DNA from: Symsagittifera roscoffensis | Lineage: Eukaryota > Xenacoelomorpha > Acoela > Convolutidae | Assembly (NCBI RefSeq): GCF_963678635.1 | Contig: NC_087065.1 | Location: 50,662,452 to 50,722,451 of the forward strand | DNA length: 60,000 nt | Reading direction: 5' to 3' | Shown here: positions 37,958 through 51,301 of the stretch, in pieces | Layout: each line of letters opens with the position of its first letter | Position numbering within the stretch: position 1 is the stretch's first letter | The notes under the pieces: model-generated | The model's input: the letters and a program-made list of their open reading frames with translations, nothing else | Told to the model about the DNA's origin: nothing | Databases searched by the model: none | Position numbers and translations under genes: made by a program

Positions 37958-38360
37958 GCTATGCTAAGGAGAGGTGACGACAGCACAAAGTCGCCATCAT
38001 TGGAATAAATTGTTTCACTTTCTATGTCGATTGTACCGTTAAAAACCCTGGGAAACTGCAGTGGCAGATGTGAAGAAACGAAATCACCATGTCCAGACAA
38101 ACGAATTTTTCCCAAATCCGTCCCTAGCGTAATTAATCTCTCCGATTTCTTCGGAGCTTCCGATTGAATTAGAAAGATTAATTATGCTAGAGACAGATTT
38201 GGGAACATTTTGTTTGCCTGGACATTGTGATTTCGTTTCCTTCACATCTGCCACTGTAGTTTTTCAGGGTCTTTAACGGCACAATCGACATAGAAGGTGA
38301 AACAACTTATTCCAATGATGGCGACTTTGTGCTGATTTCGTCACCTCTCCTTAGCATAGC
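37958..38360. repeat. Long inverted repeat (hairpin), copy 2
   Basis: Same structure in the second duplicate: arms 37958-38139 and 38175-38360 with the same loop. Confidence 0.88.
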
Positions 38361-38981
38361 TCCGAAGAAATCGGTGTAGCTGCAGCAAAACAACATGAAC
38401 ACGGTGATTTATTTATAGGACAATTCAGATTATCCAAATCGAACAAGGATTGCTACTTGCTGTGCAAACAGCTCGGATTGTTCCGACCTTGATTAAGACA
38501 GAATTTCGAAAAGAAATGAAAAATTGTAAATGTCAAATTTTGGTTTCTGGGTATTTTTTTTGTAAAGTGCTTCTGAAGTAGACGAAAAACTGCAGGAATG
38601 CGAAGGGATAGTTGCTAAAACAACGTAAATAGTTTTAGTAGAATAGCGTTAAAGTTGCAGTATGGAGATCCATCTCACAAGTTTCTTTTCATTGAGTTCC
38701 TGGACGCTGAGGCAATTTTTTTCCTGGAATTCGGATCTCGACCAATTTGGCTTTAATATGATACCTCACTTGAGGACCTGTGAGCTTTGCTTAAGGTACC
38801 ATAAGTTTGGTGAAAAAAAATTAGAATAGTTTCTGCACTTTGTGAATTGGTCCGAACAAAAAGAAATAATCATCTGTGTTATGTCATAGGGACGACATAA
38901 TTTAGACAATGAACTACGACTGGAAATTGAATTGTTTTTATAAAAAAGCAAGCATCCAAATGAAATTTTTAAAGTGTCGAT

Positions 38982-39344
38982 CAGGGGCGGATCTAGGATT
39001 TTCTCGAGGGGGGGGGCGGATTTTCAAAATTTTGACGACCTTTTTGTTTTTTTTAGGTCGACCAAATTGATTTTTTGAGCTCTCCCAAAGCACTAAAAAA
39101 ACGCTGTTTTCGCCAAATTTTCTGCGCCGCTTTTAGGCACTTTTTAGAAAATTTTGACCAAAAAATTGCGTTTTTTCGGCGCGCGCTCGCCCCTCAAAAT
39201 TAGTAAATATTGGCGCCCAAGGCGCCTTTAGAAAAATTTTAGGGTCGGTTAGCCAAAAGTGGATTTCTTAAAAGTACCAAAGGGAGGACCCTTTGGGTCG
39301 GCAGGGTGTCGAATCCCTGAGGGGGGGGGGGGTGTCCGCCCCTG
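38982..39344. mobile_element. hAT-type MITE, 363 bp (copy 2)
   Basis: Same element in the second duplicate, same length, same CAGGGGCGGA ends and the same 'gtgtcgat' 8-bp target duplications (38974-38981 and 39345-39352). The insertion therefore predates the 26-kb duplication or haplotype split. Confidence 0.88.
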
Positions 39345-41495
39345 GTGTCGATGAACGTAGCTCAGACTTTTTTAAAGATCGCCAGGATTTTTTTTCTTGA
39401 AAGGTCTTGAAGTTTGTTCAGTCTCATATTTAATTTTGCTTTTCTTTAATTTATTGTTCTTTTTAAATTGGTTGATTTCGTTTCTTAAAATAAAGGCAAT
39501 TTCCACTATCGAACAGCAAAAGTGTAAAGGTTATGACAAACGCGATTGACTTCTAATTTCGAAAATGGAATTTAATAATCAGATTTTCCGGCGAAAAAAA
39601 AATTGTACCTATTGATACAGCTTTCTCAATTTGGGTTAATTTTAACGCAAAAGTGTCAGCCATAAATTTTCTAGAAATTCAAAGAGCTTTGAAGCATTCT
39701 ATTTTTTTCGCGGAAAATTGAAAAATGTGTTTTTTTTTTCAAAAAAAAACAGGTCAGTGGTTATTGACTGTTTTCCAACTGTCTGTTGGTTATGTTTTGT
39801 TGTACAAAAATGTTTTTTCTACTTTTATATTGTATGGTTTTTTAACTTGTCTGAGATGCTTGATCAGTTTTCGAGACAATTTTAGTTTTTTAGAATCAGA
39901 GCTGAAAGAGCTTTAATATGATACCACTCTTAACTCAAAATTTATTGTAAAAACACTCCCAAAGCTATAGTTTTTTTGGAATTAGTCGGAACAATAATCC
40001 TGGGAAGAGTGTTTAAAATGTAATTCAAGTAGCTTTTTCGCACTCAAATGTGAACTAAAGCTTATAATGACAAACGAGTTTGTTAAACCCCCACAGAAAA
40101 AAATCGAAGTGCATTTATGGCAAAAAAGATGGTTTATGTAATGAGTTTTTGCCGTAACCAAAATGTGTTCAAAGACGAACTTGTTTCATCCAGAAATTGA
40201 CTCATTTTTTGTGAAGATTCTTCATGCATGTTTTTATGGCCTAATGAGTAATTTGGATTGCAAATTAGAATCGTTTTCAAACCACTTTGAAATTGCAGCG
40301 AAATCTCTTTTAATCATGCATACTTCCAAAGGAAACCATTAGTAGCATCAAACTCTACCCGCTAAAAGTGTGGAACTCGTTCTGATAGTATTAGACTGTT
40401 TTAGCAGATTTTGGGATGTTTTGCTGTTGTTTTGTTCAAGTGAGACGAAGATGAATTTTTGCGAAACAATAGTTTCGTTATTTGAAGTTGCTTCTACCTC
40501 AGTGATTATAAGCTGAAAAAAGGCGCCGACAAGAATAAATAAACTGGTCAAATAAGTTTCGAATGAGTCTGCACCAATCCACAGTAAGAGGAAAGTGGCT
40601 CCGAATCGCAGTTGCGGCGAGGGGAGGGGAGGCGTAGAGCGAGAGAGAGAGGGGAGGCGGGCGAACACTTAATCTCTCTTTCTCTTCTCTCTGCTGTCGC
40701 TCCTGTTCCTATTATTTTATAAGTGCCCAGGAGAAAATTGGTGCTTCAGTTTGACTCTTTGTCTCTTTCACATTTGGACGCCATCTGTTTTTACAATTGC
40801 TCTCTCTTTATTCAACAAACTTCATTTTGTTTCAGGTTTCGATATGTGATGTCAACCTTGGCGGCAGATTCCATGCTTCAAAATTTAAATCCACTGCCAA
40901 TTTATCTGCACTGCAGCAGTTATATTTAGATTAGCAATTTATTAGAAGGGCAAGAAAGGAAGGAAAAGAAGAGCCCTGTTAGCATCTAGAATGTCCTGAT
41001 TTTGCCATGCAGCCCCAACTGCTGCTGCTGTTGCTGTAGTTGTTTTTTTATTTTATTGCTGGTGGTGGTCTAGGCGGTGAAACTAAAGAGTTCCATTACC
41101 ATAGCTTGTCTTACCTTCATCAACTCTCATTCTATCCTTCCTTTCTCTCACCTGTTGTGCTGACCCGTTCCCCTCCTCCGCTCCAGCAACTCATTCATTA
41201 TTACAGATGCCCTATCTCTCTTATCATTTTCCCCCAAATTATGATTAATTGGTTAATCTTTTAGCATTTGTTTTGTCTCACCCTCTTTTAACTGCCGATT
41301 TTTGTCGCGAGTTTTTTTACACTTATTCTTTCTCTCTCGCTACGAAGACTCTTACTACTTTTCTTTGAAAGAACCCTTATGGTTTTATTTGTAATCTTAT
41401 TTGTAACGTTGTTTGCGATCAAGTATATTTGATTAGTTGTTTGTTACACTTTTTAAAAGGCTGTATTAAATCAGTTCTGTTGGACGTACTTCCAA

Positions 41496-42183
41496 ATGGC
41501 GGATTTGGAGGCAGTTTTGGCAGATGTGAGCTACCTGATGGCGATGGAGAAGTCCAAGAGTACCCCGGCTGCCCGAGCGAGTAAGAAAATAGTGTTGCCG
41601 GACCCCCAAATTAGATGTGTGATGCACAGGTACCTGCAACAGCGCAACGAAATCACATTTGAGAAAATATTTCATCAGAAGATTGGCTTTCTCCTTATGA
41701 AGGAATACTGCAGCAAACACCTGGAACTGTCCACTCAGAGAATTGAGTTCTACGAGGACATCCTGAACTACCAGAGCACACACTGTGACGAGGAGCGGGA
41801 GAAGATCACGCGCAAGATGTACGACAAGCACATCATGACTGAGCTGATCTGTGTGACATACAACTACTCGGAGGAAGCGCTCAACCACATCAAGGAGGAG
41901 CTGAACAAGAACCAGGTACCCTCCACAGAACTGTTCAACGTCTACATTGAGGAGATCAAGAAGTCCTTAGAGAAGGAGGCCTACGAGCCCTTTCTCAAGA
42001 GCGAACAGTTCACACGCTTTCTCCAATGGAAGAATGTGGAGCTCAACATACAGCTGTCTATGAGCGACTTCTCAGTGCACAGAATCATCGGCAGGGGCGG
42101 CTTCGGAGAGGTATACGGGGCTAGGAAGGCGGACACGGGCAAAATGTACGCTATGAAGTGTCTAGACAAGAAGCGAATCAAAG
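41496..42183 (+). CDS. GRK2/3-type G-protein-coupled receptor kinase, first coding exon (copy 2)
   Basis: Second copy of the GRK exon, encoding the identical 229 residues (receptor-docking helix, RGS-homology domain, glycine loop and ATP lysine) and the same AAG|GTAAGC donor, GT at 42184. Against copy 1 it has three third-position silent changes (Phe TTC to TTT, Leu CTT to CTC, Ala GCC to GCT) and no amino-acid change. The TATA-like motif upstream reads 'ctgtatta' here. No acceptor precedes it, since it carries the start codon, so a transcript starting at copy 1 would be expected to skip it and splice to the next acceptor. No kinase subdomain III-XI exon was found on the plus strand between here and 60000. 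This is the copy nearest any downstream kinase exons. Confidence 0.93.
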
Positions 42184-42358
42184 GTAAGCATCAAAATTCT
42201 CACTCTACTTCTTCTTCATCTTATCTGTATTTCATTACAGCAGCAGCCATTGTGCTCGGCTAGCTAATATCACCAAACCAACCACTTTCTCCTGAGCTGT
42301 TCAACTACAAGACTGACATAAATATAAGATTGTGTTTTTGAACCTCACTTATACTATT

Positions 42359-42830
42359 AAGAGTAATGAACGTAGTGAGTACTCTTTTATAGATCTTGCT
42401 GATTTTTTTTTTCAGGAAAAAGTCTTATTATTTGTTCACGCTCAATTTTGTTTTTTCGCGGTTTAACTTGTGATTTCTTTTTAAGCTCGGTGCATTTCCA
42501 TTGTTAAAAAGGAAGGCAAACTCCACTATCGAACAGTAAAGATGTAAAGGTCACGAAAAACGTGATAGACTTCTAATTTCGAAAATGGAAATTAATTATC
42601 AGATTTCCCAGTGAAATAAGTTCTACCTATTGATCCAGTTTTCTCAAATTGGGTTAATTTTAACCAAAAAGTGTCCATCATAAATTGTTCTACAAATTCA
42701 AAAAGCTTTAAGGCCATCTTTTTTTCTTCGAAATTCAAAAGTTGAAGGTTTTGAAAAAAAAACAAGTCAGTTTTTGTTTCAGTTTCCTTGCGTTCATTAC
42801 TCTTTTCCAACTGTCAGTTGGCTATGTTCT
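42359..42830 (+). repeat. Dispersed repeat family, copy in second duplicate
   Basis: Counterpart of the 16289-16760 element in copy 2, with the same inverted ends. Confidence 0.65.
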
Positions 42831-44437
42831 TATATTTTTTGCTCTTTCTTATACTCTCAGTGTGGGAGCAAAGATAGCCAAAAAGTTTTTTTTTTGTGGA
42901 GAATATTGATAATTGTACAGTGGTCCCCTGCGGGTTTTAACCCTTTTTAATTTTAACATTGCCTGGAAAGATAACAATTGGTAACTTTCACTGAAGATAG
43001 AGAAGGACACTAATTGCTTAAACAACTGGTCTGATTTGCGTGGTAATGTCAGCACACTTTTTGTTGTGTACAACCTTGTCTGCTGCTCTTGAACTCAGTA
43101 CTTCTAACGCACTCTTCAAAAGAGGGTTGCGGCATTCAATTCAAAACATCTGCAGGAAGTAAAAGCGTGCTATAAAATGTCACTTCCTCGTCTGGTTAAA
43201 TGTCAACAGAAGATATGAAAGAGAATTACATAACACCAGCAGCACCCCCTCCCCCCAAGTGTGCTAGCTTGACTTTTGTGCCGATGATACATGATTGATA
43301 TCCCTGCGCTTTTAAATGCTGCGTGAGCAATGTTCTTGCAGAAGCAGTTAAAAAATTTGTTTGCAGATAGTATAATTTGAAGCGAATGGCGCATAGCTAC
43401 AAATAGATATCGATCATAAATTTTATTCGGCTTTTTTCTTGTGAAATCTAACGGCATGAAGCTGAGAATTTTTCACTGGTCCAGTGCATGCCTTTTAACA
43501 TGTTTTGTTGTGCAAGCGAATCGACGTATACTATTTCATTGCTCTAGCCAAATAGTGAAAACTGCCTTCACTTTGGCCACTGAATCAAGTGCAAGTGTAG
43601 ATGGAAACCAGCAGTATCCGTTTGCAACATCCTATTCAGCCAATGTATAAGCTCACTTCCAAATTAAATGCTGCTACACTTAAATTTTTTTTCGTCTATA
43701 ATTACATCTCATTGTTGCAGTTTTCAATCTAATTCATTTCATTACAAAACATAACAAACACAAGACAAAAAAATGAAAAGCCAAAGATAGAAAAAATGTT
43801 TGAAACTTTATATTTTATCTTCTAATGTTTTCCTTGTTTTTGCATTTTTCCTTAAATAATTGTGGCGGTAACATTCTTGCTACTTGCACCGCAACCGGCT
43901 CCCTTTTTTTGTAACCTCTTTTTTTATATAGAACTCCATTCCTAGGAAATTATCAACAGATTATCTTTCAAGCTAATACATTTCATGCCACAATATCTAG
44001 CATATGAAGGCAAAGCTTCTAAATTGTTGCATTTGTTTTAAAAATAGAAGTTATCGAAAACCGTGAATTAATATAAAGGGGATTTTTTATTACACTTGCG
44101 GTAGCAACTCTTCTAATTGGGAGCTAGAATTTTATCTCCGTAAACAGCTTTTCTTACAAATCTTCGAGAAATTGAACTTGCTTTATTTTTTAACCAAAAC
44201 AGCTTGCATGCTCCTTCTCATTTGGTCTAAAAGTAACGAGGTTACCTTGGGACTCTCAGGTTCCTGCTGGCCCTTGTTTTTTTCAGTGTCGAAAATTGAT
44301 TGTTTTTTTTTCGGGGAAAATTGATTTGGATTTTTAGCTGATGTTTTGTCGACGCAATTGCCACATCAAGGATTTTTATTGTGCTGTAAGCAATTTCGTT
44401 TTTGTTGCAAGTTTTGTCAATTTACTCATATAATTTG

Positions 44438-44440
<3 letters not shown>

Positions 44441-44510
<70 letters not shown>
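44441..44510 (+). repeat. (AT)35 microsatellite (copy 2)
   Basis: Uninterrupted AT run of 70 bp, the clearest length difference between the duplicates. Confidence 0.95.
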
Positions 44511-44512
<2 letters not shown>

Positions 44513-45594
44513 CTTTAAGGTTTTTTCGATCTAAATGGTTTTGGTTTACGTCTTATTAGATTTGTCGTTTGAAAGGCAAAAATTGATTATCATTTCACAA
44601 AAAACTCAGGTCTGTTGTGATACTAAAGTTCATAGTTATATAGTTAAATAATTTTTCTGACAAAAAATTTAGTCTGAATTTTTTGTTTTCTGATAATTGG
44701 GCGCCTATCCACGTATTGTCGGTTTACTGGCCGCTCGGTAAATACAAAAGCTTAATAATTTTGTTGGTTGTGTTTCTAATTTTTTTCTGGATTTTCTCTG
44801 AATTTCCACTTTTTCAAAAAAAAATGTTCGCCCTTCTTCGTCTGTGTTAATGTAACACTTTGTCTTGCAATCAAACTTCGAGTTTATCAAACTTCAAGTT
44901 TACTGAACGGTGGAACGAATGCTTTTTGAATCTGAAGAATAGTATGTGATTACGTCACTTGAGGGCCTCGAAAATAGCTAATCTGCTACTATAAGTACAA
45001 TGCTAAGCCGTTCTAAGTGTCTTGTAATCGGTATCTAGACTTTTCTTCCAGTAAGCACTAAACCATAAACGGGGCCTAGGAAATAAGACGAAAAGCAAAT
45101 TAGACGTGACCAACAAAAAACGAATTTAGACGTCGATGCAAAATTACAAATATGGGACATTAGACGTAATCTATATCTATACTATATTTAAATGCTAGTG
45201 ACAGCTATCTCCCATGTTTAAGCTTAATAATTTTGCAATGCTTAAGAAAATTTTTCAATTACTTTTTCGCAAGGTCATTAATTTTTCAGTAATTTTTTTC
45301 AAGGCCAAATTAAGTCTGTCTGTCTGAATACCTGCTTTTTTAATTAATTTGATTATGTCTGTCTACCCGTCTCCTAATTTTTGAACTTTGAATTTGGTGT
45401 CGACGGTTTAGTTTTAAATAGTACTACTGTCAAACGGTTGTCTCCAATCTCTCTTTACCTTTATCAGAAATCTTTTTTGGATTTTTTTTTCAAAGCTATA
45501 TCTTTTTTTTTTCATATATTGCAATGGTACAGATTTTTTCTCGATTTCCCAGTTTGAATTCAGTGGTTATTCCACCGAGTTTTTAAAAAGCAGC

Positions 45595-46895
45595 CCAATA
45601 GTGGGATGCTGTCAGGGTTCACAAAGTGGTTGCCAATTTGGCCTCCAATTAAGAAAACTTTAAATTACAAAATTTACTCAACTTGAAATTCCCAAACCTG
45701 TAGTTGGGTGCTGTCAGAGTACTCTCGTGAGTTGCGAATCCTAATTCAAATGAGACGACTCAAATCCTTGTAGTTTTCGAGATATCACGTTTTTTGTGAT
45801 TTTTTCAAAAAAGTTTTTCGAAATTTTGAATTAATATTTGTTTTCAAAATTTGAAACTTTTTTACCCTGGATTTGTGTGCTGTCAGGGTACTCTCTTGGG
45901 TTGCGAATCTTGCTTCCAAAAATGACTGCTCAAATCCTTGCAGTTTCCGAGATATCACGTTTTTTGTGATTTTTCAAAAAAATTTCAGAAAACTTAATGA
46001 ATTTTTTTCTTAAAAATTTGAAATTTTTTACCCTGTAATTCAGTGCTGGCAGGGTACCCTCAGGAGTTGCGAATCTTGCCTCTAAAAATGACTGCTCAAA
46101 TCCTTGTAGTTTTTGAGATATTACGTTTTTTATGATTTTTCAAAAAAAAAATCCAGAAAACTGAACGAATTTTTTTTCCTCATTGTTTGAATTTCTCAAC
46201 CCTATAGTTGGGGGCTATAAGAGTATTCTCAGGAGATTGCAAACCTTGCCTCCAATTATGACTGGTCAAATTCTTGTAGTTTTTGAGATATGACGTTTTT
46301 TTGTAATTTTTTTCAAAAAAAGTTTTAGAAAACCTAAACAAACTTTTTTCTTCAGATTTGAAATTCCCAAACTTGTAATTGGGTGCTGTCAGACTACTCT
46401 CACGGTTTTGAACCTTGAATACATTTATGACTGCTCAAATTTTTGTGGTTTTTTCAGATATGACGTTATTGTGATTTTGTCAAAGTTTTTCAGAAAACGA
46501 AACTTTGATTTTTTCATTTGAATTTCCTAACCCCGTCGTAGTTGGGTGCTGTCTGGGTACTCATAAGGGTTGCAAATCTTGCCTCGAAACATGACTGCTC
46601 AAATCCTTGTAGTTTTCAAGATTTGAGGATTTTTTGTACGATTTTTCCAACATTTTCAATTAACTTAGATTTAGAAAATTCTTAAAATTTAAATATCCCA
46701 ACCCTGTGATTGGGTGCTGCCAGGGTATTCCCAGGAGTTGTAAATCTTGCCTCCAAATATGACTACTCAAATTTTTGTACTTTTCGAGATTTGACTTTTT
46801 CGAGATGACGGAAAATAGGAATTAAAAAAATAAATAAATTATCAAATCACCAGCCATGTAATTGGGCGCTGTCTGAGTACAGTAAAAGCCTGCAG
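45595..46895 (+). repeat. Satellite-like tandem array, unit about 165-170 bp (copy 2)
   Basis: Counterpart array with the same unit order and a few base and poly-A/T length changes. Confidence 0.9.
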
Positions 46896-49736
46896 ATGTG
46901 GTTTCCAATGTATGCGGTTTTTCATGAGTTGTCAAAAATTCAGCACCGGAGGTGCGCTACACGCTAGCTGTATTGTTTCGTGTCTGAAGTTTGTTTACCG
47001 ACTACAATTAACTTTTGTTCAGCTTTCTTAAATGCAAATCAACTTCTCACATGCCGCAATTTTCACATTCCGCATTTATCACATGCCGCAATTGTATATA
47101 ATTTATGCATTTCAAAAATGTTTTATAATCTTGAAATTAACATTTTATAAATCAATTGAGATAAATATTTTGATATGCAATGCGATCTTATATTATTTTT
47201 GTAATTATGAAAACTTGTTTTAAGCAATAAGTTTTGTTAGCCCTTTGCTTTCCGTCTAAAATGCTAGTTTTGCAAAAACAATTTAACGTCTAAATTCGTT
47301 TTTGTTGGTCACGTCTAATTTGCTTATCGTCTAATTTCCTAACCCCCACCGTAAACAGCAAAACCGTAAAAAATTTCCCGTAAACAACTAAACTTTTCTT
47401 ACAAATCTTCTCTATTACTCTATCTTTAGTCTTTTCTTCACACATTGTTTCTTTTTCATTAAACCTCAAAAACTTCCATATTAATTTTCACTTGGCCTGG
47501 CGTTAACGCCGTCGCCTTTGCACTCTAAGATCTGGGGTGTGTGTCTCGACCGGACCTTGATTTTTTTTCAGTCTAATAAGGCAATTAAAAAAATTGGTGA
47601 AATTGCATTATGGCACTTTTTTTGTCTGCTCACGTTTTGTCGGCTCAGTTGCCCTTCAAGGATTTTGCTGGGCTGCAAGCAACTTTCATTGTAGTTGCAA
47701 GTGTTGTTCATTCTAGTTTCAGGGGGACTGGAAACATTAAAAAAGAAATTTTAAATCAATATTTTTCGGCTCAACTGGTGTCTGCTCATGTTTTGTCGGC
47801 TTAGTTGCCGCATCACAAATTTTTCTTGTGCTTGAGCATTTCTTATTGTAGTTGCAAGTGCAAGTGTTGTTCGCTCTAGTTTCGGAATGGGTTCTTGAAA
47901 CATTAAAAAGTTTTAATCAATTTTTTTCGGCTCAGCTGGTGTCTGCTCATATTTCGCCGGCTTAGTTGCCAGATCATGGATTTTGGGTTGTGCTGTAGGC
48001 AAATTTCATTGTAGTTACGAGGTGTTGGTCATTTTGGTTAGGTGTTCATTCTAGTTTCACGGGGGATTGAATTATTTTAAATATATATAAAAAAAAATTC
48101 AGATTAACCGGTCTCTGCTCTCAAATTGTCGGCTTAGTTGCCACATCACAGATTAATTTTTCTTAACTAATTCTTTTTAGTTGCCGGTGAAAGTTTTTTC
48201 GTAGTTTTTGGTGGGATTTAAAACTTTTAATAAGAACATGATAAGATATTTTTAATAAGAACATGTTTTTTCGGCCCAATTTTTGTATGTCAAAGATTGT
48301 CGGCTTTGTTTGTTCTTCGTAAATTTGTTCCGTTGCTAATTAAGAGTAATCAAAGTAGTGAATAACTTTATAAAATTCCTGGTACTTTTTTTTGTTTTTT
48401 TTTTCAGTGAAAAGTCTTAAAATGCATTAATAACTACAGATGAGCGTTCAGATATGTTAATGCATTTATGAATGCACCTAGGTAGCTATGCATTTTGAGT
48501 TCAGTTCAAAATCATCTGCTTAAAGTTAGGAAAAAATGTGCTCTCCAATTATAAAAGTCGAACTGGCGCGAAAAAATGGATTGATTTTTAGTTTCGAAAG
48601 TGGAATTTTTCTTAGATTTCCCGGCGGAATAAAAACTTACCTATTGATCCAGTTTTCTCAAATTGGGTTAATTTTATTAACATAATGTCAGTCAAAATTT
48701 TTTTTGAAAATGAAACAGCTTTAGTGCCATATATTTGTTTTTTGGTTTTCGCAGTATTTTTTCTTATGTCCTTGCGTTCAAGACTCTTTTCTTACTGTCT
48801 GTTGGCTGTGTTATAACATTCAAATGTCTGGCATGGTTGCCTACCTAGAGTGAACTTCTATCGAGACTTACAAAAAATGTTTTTATATTTGTTCTATCGC
48901 AAGTGGTGCGGAGCTCCACTTCGCCTGTTTGCCTGTTTAGTTTGACTTGGATTGTTTTTCTGCCTGTTTGCCTGTTAAGTTCGCCTGTTTGCCTGTTAAG
49001 TTTTTCTGAAAAAGTTGGAGAGAACTTTGTTTTCGTTTTAATGAATTTGGCAAATAAAATATCAGTCAACTGAAGCTTTAACTAATGTTTAAGCTTAATT
49101 TTTGCCTGCCTTCAACGAGTTGTGATCGGTAAATCGACTTTTTTCGTAAAGAACTTTTCTTATAAATTTGTGACCTTGCTTTATTAAGAAACCTCTGTAA
49201 CTTTACAGGTTTTCAATTTAGTGTATTGTTAAAGTGCCTCCAATAGAAGCTTGAGGTCTGAGGCTCGATTTTCAGGTGATTTTTTTAAAAAAATCTATGT
49301 AATTTGATTTTTCATGATATGCTTGAATTGTCGGACTGACGTTTTTTTGGTTATTTTTGTCGGCTTTCTTTCAAAGCATGAACTTTGCTTGAAGGCTCAG
49401 AAAGTTTCCACCGTTTTAAAGTGCCGTTTTTAATGTTTTTAAAGATGCTGGTTTTTGAGTTTCAAGATTTTCTATATACTTTTTGCTTAAATAGCTTAAG
49501 CTTTAATCGCTTTCTATTATTGAATTTTTTATTAGCACAAAAATGCTGCGACTTTTTTCTGGCTCAACGTACATAGACCCAAGCATTGTCTGCCAATAAC
49601 CGCTCGGTAGTTTTTTATCAGTGCTTATTTGACGCTTGGTTTTTCGTCTCTCGATTGTTTTTTCAAAAATTTGTTTTCTCTATATTTAGTTTTTTTTCGA
49701 CCTTTGAATTAATTTTGTGGCTTAATAGTGTCCCCT

Positions 49737-49814
49737 GTAATTTGATATCCGCTAGCTTGTAATGCTATGGGTGTGATCTATCGCAAGTGTTGCCGGACTC
49801 CACTTCGCTTCTGC
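49737..49814 (+). mobile_element. Degenerate tRNA-like SINE at the right end of copy 2
   Basis: Counterpart of 23591-23668; homology between duplicates stops at 49823, directly after it. Confidence 0.5.
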
Positions 49815-49823
49815 GTATAATTT

Positions 49824-51301
49824 GTGCTTGATATAACAAAATTTGTTAGGATCAGTTGACTGTTTTTCCATTGCAGCTGGCAAGCCTTGCTGCGGGTGTT
49901 GTGATGCGGAATTCAAAAGTATATTTTGAATTTGAAGGGTAGCAGATCAAATGATTACAATTTTGCTTCAACTCCCAAATCGACAAGTATAGTCGGTTGA
50001 TGTCAGGTAGCACTTGCTTAGGATATTCTGACTACAATTCTGGCTGCGCATTGCTAAATCAATTCATTTCAAATTGGTTTCACAATTAATATGAAAAATT
50101 GCTCTGCCGCTTTTTTAGTTGCGATGAATCATCTTCTGCTACTAATTGTTGCTAGCGACGAATTATTGCCTCACGATAAAAAAGAAGTGATCGGCACTAG
50201 TTGTTCGAGAATTTTTTGTTTTAGTTGCATTGTTCGCGGTTTGACTTTTAATTTTTATTCAAATTCAGTTTTTTTTTGTTGGAAGGAACCAAATTCCACT
50301 ATCGGATAGCAGAAGTGTCTAGGTAACGAAAAAGGTAAATGATTTCTAATTTCAAAAATGAACCTAAGTTTTCTGAATTCCCAGTGGAATGAAAAAAATT
50401 ACTTTTTGATCCATTTTTCTCTAAATTTGATAATTTTAAGAAAAAAGTGCCAGTCATGAACAATTCTTGAATTTCAAAGTATTTCAACGTGATACATTTT
50501 TTCCTTCGAAAGATCAATCGGAGTTTCGGTTTCATTTTTCTATACTTTTTCAACAACCTGTTCGCTTTGTTTTTCAGTGAAAGGCGATTGAAATAACTGC
50601 AAAAATGCAAGCTAATAAAGGCTAATTGATTGCAGATGAATGAAGTTGCTTTTTAAGATGAATGAAATTTGTACTAAAGATTTATAAACTTCAAGCTTTT
50701 TTTATTGATTAACCGTTAATAACCGTAGCTATAATTAAATTGAACTGCTTAGTCCTAGACTTTCTGCCAGAAAATTCAGGAAGTGGGATTTCTCTGGGTT
50801 CTGTAGGGGCCTCGTAAGAAAACTAGGATGGAAACGACTGGCAGGAAGCTCAAGACTGTCCTTTGGCTATGTCATCAGGGTTGCGAAAGGTGGATTTTTT
50901 GCCCAATCTTGACTACTTTGACAAAGCTCGTTGTGGGTTCAAAGTGGTGTCTTGTTAAAGTCCTTTCAACTCTGATTCAAAATCGAAAAAAAAATCATAA
51001 ATTGACGCAGTATCGAATGTGTATTTCCGATTTTTTTTTAGTATATCCTGGTCGTAATTTTGTGCTACTTGCACAGCAACTGGCTGTCCTTATCTTTGAG
51101 TGTTTCATTTGGGTTTAATCGCTAAATTCCCACTGTGTGTTGTGTCAGTTGCAGTGTGAAGATTTTTCAGATTCATGTCACTCGACTTGAAGTTTCTCTC
51201 TATTTCCTTGTGAGTTTTGTTTTCCTTCCACTACACTTCGTGCGATAAGTTCCTATTATAGATGCTCCCATAAGGCCTATTATAGGAGCTCCTATTTGAG
51301 T
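49824..51301. other. Unique sequence right of the duplication
   Basis: Single-copy in this window. Contains one dispersed-repeat fragment (50225-50560) and otherwise nothing recognised. Open frames at 50091-50309 and 50828-51118 have no recognised similarity. Confidence 0.5.
50225..50560 (+). repeat. Dispersed repeat fragment in the unique right flank
   Basis: Shares 'cgcggttt', 'ccactatcgg', 'gatttctaatttc' and the 'cccagtggaatgaaa' block with the 16.3-kb repeat, in the same order. It shows that the family is not confined to the duplicated unit. Confidence 0.5.

Larger units (their letters stand above)
23677..49823 (+). repeat. Copy 2 of the 26-kb tandem duplication
   Basis: The copies are alignable up to the shared 'cttctgcgtataattt' (ending 23676 and 49823). 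They then part: copy 1 continues 'tttttctagatcc', copy 2 continues 'gtgcttgatataac'. In a simple tandem duplication this point in copy 1 is the junction, making 23677-26072 the 5' end of the unit rather than a spacer. Copy-specific changes include a longer AT microsatellite (35 versus 21 units), loss of 9 bases in a GCT/GGT-rich run near 41056, extra CTA units near 32650, and an extra 'gcctgtttgcctgttaagtt'-type expansion near 48960. Coding differences in the GRK exon are all silent. Confidence 0.93.
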
